Translations under genes and position numbers: made by a program
The notes under the pieces: generated by a model
Databases searched by the model: none
The model's input: the letters and a program-made list of their open reading frames with translations, nothing else
What the model was told of the DNA's origin: nothing
Part shown: in pieces, positions 46,201-56,072 of the stretch
Position numbering within the stretch: the stretch's first letter is position 1
Layout: every line of letters begins with the position of its first letter
Assembly (NCBI GenBank): GCA_024500155.1
Contig: CM044869.1
Span: forward strand, 35,381,898-35,445,897
From: Chenopodium formosanum
Taxonomy: Eukaryota > Streptophyta > Magnoliopsida > Caryophyllales > Amaranthaceae
Reading direction: 5' to 3'
DNA length: 64,000 nucleotides

Positions 46201-49200
46201 GATGATATATGTTGCAGCCAGAAGACATTCACCCCAAAATTTCAAAGGTAAGGAAGCATGAATCCTAATAGACCTAGCAGTCTCCAGTAAATGCCTATGT
46301 TTGCGTTCTACTCTTCCATTTTGCTGTGGATTTCCTGGAATAGTCTTCTGATGAACCATCCCTTTTTCAGCAAACAACTGAGAACAGAATTCTTGAACAA
46401 ATTCTGTCCCATTATCACTTCTAAACTTCTTAATTTTCAACCCAAATTGAGTCTCAACATAAGCAAAAAATGATGACAAAACTGCTGGAACTTGAGTCTT
46501 ATCATGTAACAAATAAGTCCATGTCAACCTAGTATGATCATCTAAAATAGTCAGAAAATAGGTAGCCCCAGAAAGTGAAGGCCTCCTGTATTTTCCCCAA
46601 AGATCAACATGAATCAATTCAAAAGGTGAAGCAGCAATTGAATCAGAAACAGGATAAGGGAGCTTATGGTATTTACCCAAAACACATGCTTCACAAGTAA
46701 AATCACAGTTATTATTGCCAGTAATAGGAACTATTACATGCTTAAGTGTGCTGGTAGAAATATGCCCTAATCTAGCATGAACTATCTCAATGCTAGGCTT
46801 TACATTTGTAGTGATTGTATTATTCACAAAAGAAGCTACAACATTATTCTGAGAAGAAGAAAGAACAGAAAAATCACTAAATCTGTATAAACTAGAGTCT
46901 CTAATCCCAACAGCCTTGACTTGTTTAGTGACAAGGTCCTGAAACATGCAAAAATCTCTTTCAAAATGAGCAGACAGCTGATTATGGTCAAGAAGTTTTC
47001 CTACTGATAGCAAATTATGATGGAAATCAGGGATGTATAACACATGTTTCAAGGTTATTTGAGGAGTTAAACATACTACCAGCATACAAGACAGTTTTAA
47101 TAGTTCCATCTGGCAATCCCACTTTAACTGGATTTTTAAGCAAATTATGTGAAACAAATAAGCTCAAATTACTTGTCATATGATCTGTAGCACCAGTATC
47201 AATTATCCAGCAAGTATTATCATAATCAATAGCTACAGAATCAGCATTAGAAGCAATAGTGATACCTGCAAAATTGACCTCAGAAGATAAAGGATTATCC
47301 ATATGAGAATTTCCTTGTTGCACCATCTTCAAGAATTCAGAATACATTGCAGCAGAATCCTGTCCTATTCCAGAAACTCGAGGAGAAATAGAAGTCTCTA
47401 TAGGTTGCTTCCCAAGAATACCAGGCTCAACACTGACATTTGCAGCCACTCTTGCTGTACCCTCGCCTTTCAGAGCAGTATACCACTCAGGAACTCCATA
47501 GAGCTTAAAACAGTCATCAACACTATGACCTCTCTTCTTGCAATGGTTACAAATAAGATCACTCTTAAGCCGTTTAGAAACATCACGTTTCTGCTGATAA
47601 ACAGGCTTAGGAAACACCTTAGGTTGAAAGGAACCATGAAAATGTGCATGCAAAGCACTCATCTCAAGGGATGTAGTAGTCAACAGATTGAGTTTGTTCT
47701 GTTGCTCAATCTGCTGAAGATTGTGATAAGCCTTATTAAAGTAGGTAAAGGATCAGAACTCAACAAATTAGTTGTGACCTGATCATAATTCTTGTTAAGT
47801 CCATACAAAAGCTGCATCAACTTCCTTCTCTGATCCATATCAAAAAACTTTCTTAAGAATACCACAACTGCACTTAGCTAAGGCACCACAAGAGCAATCT
47901 AGAAATCCTTCCAGAACTTGCAATTCATCCCAAGATCTCTTCAATCTACCATAGTATTCAGCAATACTATCATTATTTTGAGCTGCAGAACTCAAACTCC
48001 TATGCAACTCAAACAATTGAGGTGCATTACTATGTCCAAATCTCTCAACAATTTCATTTCCACAACTCAGAGGAAGAATTAACAAACATAAAACTCTCAA
48101 CTAAATTCTTATCAATAGAATTTAAAATCCATGACATAACCATGTAATCATTACGTAACCATTTCTGATGATCAATACCTGGAGAAGGAAGTGTTCCATC
48201 CACGAATTGCAATTTGTTCCTCGCAATCAACGCCATGCGTACACTTCGACTCCAATTCACAAAATTAGATCCAGTAAGAACAGTATTCCCAAGCTGCATG
48301 CCTGGATGATCACCATTGCCAAGGAAGTAAGGATCATTGAAGTTCACACCAGTATTAACTGATTGAGAAGAAACTTCAGGCGCCATTATCGCAAGAAAAT
48401 GAAGCTCAAAAGAACTCAAGAAGATGAAGAAAAACAAAGAATCGAAGATCGAAGAAATCAAATCGCAATCGGAATCGCAATTGCAATCAAGAAAATCGTA
48501 ATCAATTAAAGAAAATAGGAACAATTGAATCAAAGAATTTGTTCAATTGAATCAACAAACTACAGATTTAGGAAATCCAAAACAAAATCACTAGGATTTG
48601 CGATTTGCTCTGATACCATGTAAAGTTTCAGCACTATCTGAAACTCAGAGAAAAAAACGAGAGAAAATAGAGAGAGAAAATCTGTAGAACAAGAGAAAAT
48701 TTGTGTAATTTTGATAATCTTATCATTAATGGAGAAATCAGCCTTTAAATATTACACAGTAAGAATGAAAGCTTCTAACAACTTTCCTTAAAATCCGGGA
48801 AAGTCTAACAAACTCTATCCTAGTCAGCAACTATACAAACTTACAAAATATTACAAAATATCTTATACTCAACATACAGACTAAAATCGTTGTTAACATT
48901 AATAAACACTACTACTCCATTGCCTTACACGGCCTACATGTGAAGGTAAAGCATGCACATTTGAGTGTTCCATCAATCGCAGACGCTTAACCATCTTTAG
49001 GATGAAATTGTTGATAAATAGGGTGTACTGCGAAAGCGGAAAATACAAGTTCAATAAGAGTCCGTTGTTATAAAGTCTGTGTTGTAAACACAGAACAATA
49101 TGAATTTAGGCCAATGCCATCCGAACTGAAGATCATGTTTAATCGAATTAATCGTATTGAGTACGAATTCAATCCATTCTTATTAATCAGTACATACTAA

Positions 49201-49489
49201 TAACTATGTGCAAATGTGAAATATGAATCGTATATAATTAAAAAATTTCACAAAGCAATGGATAAGTACATTCATATAAGCTTACAAAAATTACCAACGC
49301 CATTGACTAATTAATAACAAAAAATAGATCTACAATCTGGTAAATGGAATCAAATTTAAATTGGAATTGACATTTAGTAAGTAGAAAGTGACATCTAACC
49401 TGTTGCTGTCCAAATTTAAAAGGTGATATACTGGGCAAAGGAGCAAATTGAAATTGGAATTGACCTTGGAATCTTGTAAATGGAATCAT
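43249..49489 (-). CDS. Tentative five-exon gene of unknown function
   Basis: Not recognised. On the minus strand five short open exons can be joined, all in phase 0: 49489-49400 (from ATG), 49027-48929, 43632-43588, 43495-43439 and 43335-43249 (TAA). Splice signals are good for exon 2 (acceptor CTTTCGCAG, donor GTAAGG) and exon 5 (CATGCAG), weaker elsewhere (donors GTTAGA and GTGATA). The product would be 124 residues, polar in its C-terminal half, with no domain known to me. Copia-E sits in the intron between exons 2 and 3. The boundaries were chosen by eye, so chance is possible; RNA evidence would decide. Confidence 0.28.
43686..43941 (-). repeat. 3' LTR of copia-E
   Basis: On the minus strand TGTTGAGTATAAG...CTTCACA, preceded by the polypurine tract AAGGGGGGG (43942-43950). 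No CG module. An AT-rich TAATATTTAAAGG may serve as TATA region. Confidence 0.92.
43942..47157 (-). pseudogene. Copia-E integrase-RT-RNase H, one stop
   Basis: Minus strand frame 47157-44329: GAG-pre-integrase (HARLGHIST), then integrase with FELIHVDLWGKY, KFRSDNGTEF and PQQNGRVERKH (DDE kept) and a Ser/Pro-rich linker. RT follows, with WVYKTKFNPDGT, IQQVDVNNAFLHGYL and the catalytic TYVDDLLITGT, then RNase H (TYSDADWGTCID, SGYCVFLGKALVSW). A TAG at about 44328 interrupts the conserved Ser-Ser-Thr-Glu-Ala-Glu-Tyr box; the rest (44319-43936) continues in frame after it. The stop lies in the RNase H core, so it probably inactivates the enzyme. Confidence 0.9.
47027..48386 (-). pseudogene. Copia-E gag and protease, frameshifted
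   Basis: The start MAPEVSSQS is at 48386 (minus). The N-terminal gag domain (HPGMQLGNTVLTGSNFVNW, WLRNDYMVMSWILNSI) runs to a frameshift near 48058. The capsid core then continues (47865-48060), with a second shift in a T run near 47847 and a third near 47745. The last frame (47683-47027) holds a zinc knuckle (CNHCKKRGHSVDDCF) and the protease motif WIIDTGATDHM. A fourth shift near 47080 separates it from integrase. It would encode the particle proteins and the processing protease. Confidence 0.85.
48602..48618 (-). other. Primer binding site of copia-E
   Basis: TGGTATCAGAGCAAATC on the minus strand, directly after the 5' LTR; the first twelve bases match the initiator tRNA-Met complement. 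Confidence 0.92.
48619..48874 (-). repeat. 5' LTR of copia-E
   Basis: 256 bases, TG...CA ends, adjacent to the primer site at 48618 and to TACAG at 48875. Confidence 0.92.
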
Positions 49490-51104
49490 CTTTGGGCAAG
49501 ATATTGGCTGCAGATCTACAATCTTGTAAATGGAATCAAATTGGTGAAGAATTTTGTAAATGGAATCGCCTTTGGCCAAGATAGCGGATGAAGATCTACA
49601 ATCGATGGTCGTAGAGCTGGATTCGAAACAAGGATCGAAATTTTGGATTATGATTTTTGATAAAATTGAGGCGAGTTTTTAGAAAACCCTATGACAAGAT
49701 GTCGGCGATTTAGAATGAAACTGTATTTTCCAAATAAAATTTGGGAAATTTTAGGAAGAAGGTTGCGAAATTTTCCAATTTGAAAAAATCCTAACAGAGA
49801 ACGTCGGTTGGTTAAAAAAATTGGGAGATCGAAAATTTTTTGACCATGTAAGTGAGTGTAGTAAATCCTGAAGACACAGAAACGGCGTTAGCTAGGACGT
49901 CCTGAACTTGAACATCCACATAAGCAGCTGATGTGGCCTTAGTAACATGTCACCTGATACGCAATAGTAGATGTGAAGGCAGGAATTACTTTCTTGTCCC
50001 CGTTTTAGTAGCGAAGTTTAAGAACGTACCCCTTGATATGCTTGTTAAGTTTATCAAATTGATGAACTTGTATTTTGTGTAGAATTCTTCATTTTAATTT
50101 AAAAAGTTTCTCTTTTGAATTTCTTGCTAATTTCGATTGAATTACGCATCATTAAAGTGTATATATATATGAGCATGCCCAGGTTAACATCTGATAGAAA
50201 CAAAGGTTGTTTATATCTTTTTGCATGTAAAAGAAATGGTAATTTTGTCAACATTAGTTGGATGGACTTATGCTGTTAGATGGGCGTTAAGAGGATAACA
50301 CTAACCATGGTTAGTGAATAGTGATTGTCCGCCTCTCACCTACCCAAACCCAAGAACATTGATTTCTTTCAGCGACACGTAAGCGTCTTCGATCTTCTTC
50401 AATTTGACTGGTTGCTTCTTCAATTTATGTAAAATTTTGATCTTCAATTGAGCCAAAAACTTGACTGGTTTCTTTTACAAGGCCAGAAAATCTCCAACAA
50501 TAGTACACAAACTGGAATTTTGCATCTTCCGATCCGAAAAAAATGAAAAGTCGAAACCACCAATCGCCATGGCTCCATGCTTGAATGCTTGACATTACCT
50601 AGTAACTTACTGTCCCCTATCTTCTTCACCCTCTTTCACCTTTCCGGCGACGAATTTTCGGCGACTTCGCCGTCGAATTAAACGAAAAACCCTAGAAAAA
50701 TTAGAGAAATTGGGGCATGGTTAACCCTTAAGGGCAAGGTTTGCTTCCTTCTCCATTGAAGTTGTTCGTGCTTCTCGATTTCTCCATTAAAGGTTTTACA
50801 AAGCCATTTTCATGTACTATGTGAGCTTGCTTATTTGTTTCTCTCTCGTGACAAAGATGAAGACAATTGCAAGAGTGAGCTTAACTCACCCTCAAAGTTG
50901 GGTTAAGGTAGATGGATGGAGCAATAACAGCGTGAAGTGTTCTTTTTGAAGCCCATGTGCCCAATGTCAGAGTTTTTGCTGAGAAAACAATTGTTTATTG
51001 GTCCAGCACGAAAATCAATGGACTTTTATTGCAATTTTGCCACGATATAAACAATACTCGTTTATCACGAATATTAACTTGGATTTTCTCTATATATATA
51101 TATA
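49490..51104. other. Non-repetitive spacer with short internal repeats
   Basis: No convincing gene. Four copies of a TTGTAAATGGAATC-like sequence lie at 49336-49565, partly inside tentative exon 1 of the gene above. A short AT run lies at 51091-51104. Frames up to ~80 codons here lack similarity. Confidence 0.4.
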
Positions 51105-51196
51105 CTACCTTCGATTTTTTTTTAGTTATAACTTTGGAGTATTATTTGAGAAATATAAAATATTTCAAAGTTACAACTAAAAAAAATCGGAGGTAG
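51105..51196. mobile_element. Small Stowaway-like MITE
   Basis: Terminal inverted repeats of about 33 bases (CTACCTTCGATTTTTTTTT... against ...AAAAAAATCGGAGGTAG) enclose about 26 bases, with TA on both sides as target duplication. Size, TA target and CTACC-type end fit short Tc1/mariner-type MITEs. It lies ~220 bases downstream of the DUF3527 stop codon. Confidence 0.7.
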
Positions 51197-51419
51197 TATA
51201 TATAAAGCAAGAGAAGTTCTATGCTTTGGTGATCATCAAAACTGAAATTTTGGGCTTGGTAAATCTTCTGCACATGTATAACCCTTTATTACTGGTATGT
51301 CTAATAAGGTTTAACATTATACTGGATACAAACATAAAATACTTACTGATCTCTACTACCCAACTCATTTCTGAAGCAATGTAATTGCCTCGCGAGTCTA
51401 CTTCTACTGCTAGTATGAC

Positions 51420-54054
51420 TTACACTCTGCCAACAGGGGACAGAGGTGGATGCGGGGCACGCTTTTCAGGGCCTTCATTTCTAATAACCATGGATGCCTG
51501 TACCCTACCAAACTCCGGTTTTGATTCAACTTGCTCAGTTGTGTTTGCGGAATGAACCGGGTTAAGACTATTAATCAGTGCAACAGATAACGAAAATGCT
51601 TGCAAAGAAGAAATTTTGGCATCAAATTCCACTGAAAAGAGTCCGTCTCGAAGCGGAATCAAGCTAAAGAATGGTCTGCGTTGCTTAGCATCCCCCTAAA
51701 TGAGAAGAAAAGGAGCATTTATCAGAAAATGAGCATGAGATATACGATTTATTAGTAAACAAGGGGCAGAGGCAGCAGAAGTGAAGAACAATAGAACACA
51801 CCTGATCATAAAGATCACATGGAGCTTGTAAATTCTTGTAGCGTTGCCATTTGTCTGTCAGAATCCTCAATTTGCAACCAATATCCCAACCTCCACAATC
51901 ACATAACCCACCAGTTCTCCAACGATTAATCAAAGATGAAGGCAGTCCTTCACGAGGCAAGCTGTGGTCAGCACCTGGTAGTATGACAGCTACATTGCCC
52001 AATTTGTCATGTTCAAAGTCAGGAAACCAGTCATAGTTGCTGCATTTGCCAACAGTACCTGGCAGGTTTACAACTATCGCTGCCAGCTCCCTGCTTATCG
52101 TGAATTCTGAAGTTGCAGCATCTTCTTTGCTCATATCAACACTATACAAGACTGACTCTTTGACCATATTTTTTTCTCGGGATTCCTGGTTGCACCAACT
52201 AGGAAAATAAGGTTCTGAAACCTTCATTTGACCTACAACATTGTACCCAAATCCAGAAGGTTTAACCCTTGGATTTTTCCAGCCTCCACTCCTCTTTCTG
52301 AATCTATTAAGAGAATAAAAAGTGTATAACCAGCTAATGTGATCCTTGTCGAGTGTGCTAAAATTTTTCACTGTGGATGCAAAGATCTCATTATTGATTT
52401 CAACCACAAACTTGAACAAAGGTAGCCCACTCTTATCTGATAAATGCAAAAGTGCTTTGATTGTTGTTGCCTCGCATTTTTCGTTCTCAGACACTTGTAT
52501 TGGAATGGGCGGATTCATTCTCAAGTCATTTGACTTTTCATTCAATTGGTTAGCAAACTTGGACTTCAATAATGGATCAAGCAATCTTCTGAAAGGGCTA
52601 GCTTTTGCTCTGCCACTCAGATTTGCTTTATTTCTGTTTTGAGAATCGGTATAACTGGAAAATCCAGGTTTAGCAGGACCAGACTTGGCCCTCACACAAG
52701 TAGAGCTAATGGGAGGTTGAACTGACCTCTCCCTAAAGCTGAGGCTTTTTGTCATCCTAGATATATCAAAGCTAAATCGCCGATGCCTCAAACTATCTGC
52801 AGACATTTCAAATGAAGTACCCGTTGCTGATTCTTCAGTTGCATGGGAAGGCATATCTGATGAGTTGACTGGACTCTCAAGACCCTGAGCTTTGACCAAC
52901 GTATCAAGCTTCATGTCCAATTCTGTTTCTGTCTCAACTATATGATTTATGGGGCATGAATATGTGATATCAGAAAGTGACTCATCAGGGTGGATCTCAT
53001 CGACAGAGAAAATGTCAGAAAAGCTACCCCAGTTATGTGAAGCTGATTTGCCATCAAGTGACGCTCTATTATGCACCCCTGAGCTTCCAGAACCTGAGAA
53101 ATCTTTGGGCAAAATAAGAACAATGCTCTCCTGGTTACCAGAGATATATTGCTCTGGAGTATCAATTCTATGTCCTCCGATGTTGTCTGAAAACTTTAAT
53201 GCTTCACCATCTGAATTGCTGACTTCTCTGCCCATGCACTTTAAAATCTCATGATCATAGTTATTCGAGCTGGATAATGATTTCCCTATCAACACACAGT
53301 CATCGTGACTTGAATACTTGTCCTTGCATTTGGAAGACTTACTCACATCATCTTGTATTTTAGTTGTGTCATTCTTGCATGTTTTCTGCTTCTGGTCAAT
53401 GTCTGTTTTTGATGAAGTCTGTAACCCTGGGTGGTTCAATTTCTTTCTACTATGGCTTTTACCAACTGTAGAAAAATCAACTGCGTGTCCTGTATTACTA
53501 TTGGAAACACTGGGTTGCTCTCTGCAGAGAAATAAAGCCTCATTATTTGCCATAGCAGATGAAGAGCCATTTCCAGCACCAGGTCTAGATTTTCTTTCAC
53601 TGACTAAAGTTTTTTCGTGTTTGTGTGTCCATTTCTCTAAACGCCCCCAATCAAGAACTCCAATATTAAAAGCATTATCTTGGAGTCTTTCTCCTCTTTG
53701 TAGAAAACCAGGGACTTTGGACATGTATTTGACAAGCTCCTCCTCCTTACTCGTACCACTCCTCCCCTGAGGCAGTTGTTGATTGTTAGAAAGCTTTGTC
53801 CGGACAACAAACTCATTATTAACATCCTTTACAAACTCTAAAGGAAGATCTGAATGTGGAGGACGAATGGAGTTATCCACTTTAACGACCTTATCTTTGA
53901 ACTTCAAACCTTGACTAGCTCGCGGAGACAAAGACTTCTCTCTAGCAAACCTCGACGTTTGGTGCTGTCTTGCATTCTTTCTGTACTCCAAGCCATGCTG
54001 ATTGTCATTAGATAATGCTGAACTCTCATTTCTTGACAGTACTGTCGGAGGCAT
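51420..54054 (-). CDS. DUF3527 domain protein (two coding exons)
   Basis: Exon 1 is 54054-51802 (751 codons from ATG); exon 2 is 51695-51420 (91 codons and TAA). The intron (51801-51696) has GT/AG ends (CAG|GTGTG, TTTAG|GGGG) and keeps phase 0, giving 842 residues. Without splicing the frame would end early. The N-terminal block around 104-146 (PGFLQRGERLQDNAFNIG then LDWGRLEKWTHKHEK) and the C-terminal domain (RELAAIVVNLPG; a Gly/Cys motif CDCGGWDIGC near 726; LQAFSLSVALINSL) are those of plant DUF3527 proteins. The middle is Ser-rich and probably disordered. No signal peptide or membrane span. Family function is unknown. It has no lesions and is the one clear host gene. Confidence 0.92.
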
Positions 54055-55000
54055 GGTATCAGCAAAAGTCGATCTCCTCTAACCTCATAGGTGCCGTGTT
54101 ACTCCCTGGCAATAACATTTTCACATAAAAGATGTAAACACCAGCAGAATCATATCAAACAGACAATAAAGGCTCATCAAATCTGTGATTGCATAATGCG
54201 ATTAGCCGATTATATAATCCACAAATTATCATAGCATTATCAAAAAGAACAAAGAAAATTACGGAATCAATCATAAAAGGACGGAATCAGTTAACTTCAG
54301 TTCATAGAATATGTGAAGTTCATTCCAGACATTACACGTACAAATCTCTCCCGTACAAAATGGCCAACCATCATAGAAATGTCTATTGTAACAGACATTA
54401 TAGTTAGCAGAAATTAAAACAGATGAAACAAATTGAATATATCAACACAAAAGCCAAAATAGGTATCAGCACAAACAGATTATTAAGTCAGTTACCATCA
54501 CAATTGTAATGATTTATTTTCACAAAATCTTCATATCATTTATAAACACAAACTAAGAAGAAAAAAAAAAGAAGGGCTAGAAATTGTCATGTCTTATTAA
54601 TAGCAACAATTGTCAATTTGATGAGCAAAATTTGCAAATTAATCTTTTAATTTTTTTTTTATTTTTTTTTTATTTTTTTTTTTTTGGCAAGCAATAATTT
54701 TTCACATAAATTATAAAAGATTAAGAAAATTAACAACCATAAAATTCAGCAAATTAAAACATCAGAAGCAGAGATCAGTCAAAAAGGCCTTAATTTAGCA
54801 AGTATACTTGAGCAGTTGAGCACCAAAAAAATAAATTCAGCCATGAAAAACAAATTTAGACCAGAAAAATAAAATAAAATTAAGCTCACCTTAACTTATT
54901 CTGATTTTAATTAATGCAGAAAAAAAATTTAAATCTTGGACAGAGGTCGCCGGTGGCTTACGAAACGAAAGAGTAATGTCGTAAGTAAATTGAAAGGAAA
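54055..55000 (-). other. 5' UTR of the DUF3527 gene with a probable 784-bp intron
   Basis: On the minus strand a good donor (AAG|GTGAGC at 54890/54889) and acceptor (GCCAG|GGAG at 54106/54105) enclose a 784-base AT-rich intron between a short leader exon (about 54985-54890) and the exon with the ATG. A T-rich run lies at 54650-54684. This is inference from splice signals. Confidence 0.5.
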
Positions 55001-55009
55001 GTAAAGTAC

Positions 55010-55026
55010 CAATTATATTATATTAC
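55010..55026 (-). promoter_or_regulatory. Possible TATA box of the DUF3527 gene
   Basis: TATAATATAATT on the minus strand, about 30 bases upstream of the start of the putative leader exon. Weak by itself in AT-rich DNA. Confidence 0.3.
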
Positions 55027-55339
55027 TACTAAATACTAATACCCACTGTAACAGAAAGATAGAGAGTTTAATTATAGAGATATCGCTGTCAAATAACGGT
55101 GAAAAGCAAAATGGTGGTAATATCAGGAGGAAGAGGAGGAGGATCTGGAATGTGGGACCCAAAATTAACACAGATCCCAAAGGGTTTTGTGGGTCCCAAT
55201 AGACCGTCAAAATGATAGTACGTCAGTGTGACTTTTGTGCACACATAGCTATAAAATTAAAATTAAAATTAAAATTGAAAAAAAGAAAAAATTGGGTTGA
55301 TGGTTTCTTTGGGTTTTGTCTTTGCATTTGGTTATTCGG

Positions 55340-55344
<5 letters not shown>

Positions 55345-55377
<33 letters not shown>
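55345..55377 (+). repeat. 33-base T run
   Basis: Uninterrupted T run in the intergenic region upstream of the DUF3527 gene. The Phe-rich frame across it is not a gene. Confidence 0.9.
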
Positions 55378-55378
<1 letters not shown>

Positions 55379-56072
55379 TGGCAACTAATTATTAGGCTTT
55401 GCTATCTTATCTCAATTTTTTCTTTTTTAATACTATTGCTTTTCCTCTCTTTTTTCTTACCTTTTTCTTTTTCATTTCAATCTCTTTTGTTTGGTCCAAA
55501 TTTTCAACAAGAAATAAGGTTATACTTACTCCCATATTCTATTTGAGACATTTTAAAGGGAGTTAACATTATATATTCGAAAAAATATAAATTTATAACT
55601 TTGATAAACAAAAATCGTTTATCAAGAGGTAATGTTGTCTTTTCATGTGATTTAGTAGGGCATTTACGTCCAACAACCGGTCATTTTTAACTTGGGCCGA
55701 AAACGTAGTATGCACATATTCAAGCTGCGTTATCTTACTTTATGAACGACGTTATCTCTTGGAGTTAATGAAGTAATATAATGTCCGTTACTCGTAACTT
55801 TTACCCATGAGGTAAATTTAATCACTCTAGCACTCCTGCTTTTGTTCATCTGACTTTTCATTCGAAACAGAATCTGTTCTTCAATTTCAAATTATGGACG
55901 TCGTTTCTAAGGAAGTTTTCCCCACCGCCAAATCAGAAATTGTGGAAATTGTGTTGTGCTGCTGAACGATTTCCAGCCACCAGTTTGATACGATTATTTA
56001 AGGTAATTGATTGTAGTTGGTTATACGTTTGGATGGACCTTTACAAGTAACTTAATATTCTCTATTTACAAT
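55378..56072. other. Intergenic, no clear feature
   Basis: An ATG at about 55894 opens only 23 codons (MDVVSKEVF...). A GT donor-like TTTAAGGTAATT follows near 55999. It could be a first exon of the unit ending at 58656, but nothing else supports this. Confidence 0.3.

Larger units (their letters stand above)
43686..48874 (-). mobile_element. Copia-E: complete copia element, TSD TACAG
   Basis: A 5189-base element with two 256-base LTRs, primer site, gag, protease, integrase, RT, RNase H and polypurine tract, flanked by TACAG at 43681-43685 and 48875-48879. The LTRs differ at 7 of 256 positions by eye (about 97% identical), so it is fairly recent. Gag has three frameshifts, a fourth lies before integrase, and RNase H has one stop; RT and integrase share one intact 942-codon frame. 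The gag is of the plant copia gag-polypeptide type. Confidence 0.93.

Noticed and set aside
52346..53770. Plus-strand frames of 98-150 codons opposite the DUF3527 gene
   Set aside because: Shadows of the intact minus-strand exon; no motifs of their own.
55316..55546. Phe-rich 76-codon plus frame
   Set aside because: Translation of the 33-base T run and adjacent T-rich DNA.
55894..56000. First exon of a gene spanning to 58656
   Set aside because: The ATG frame closes after 23 codons and no donor within it fits; kept only as a remark.
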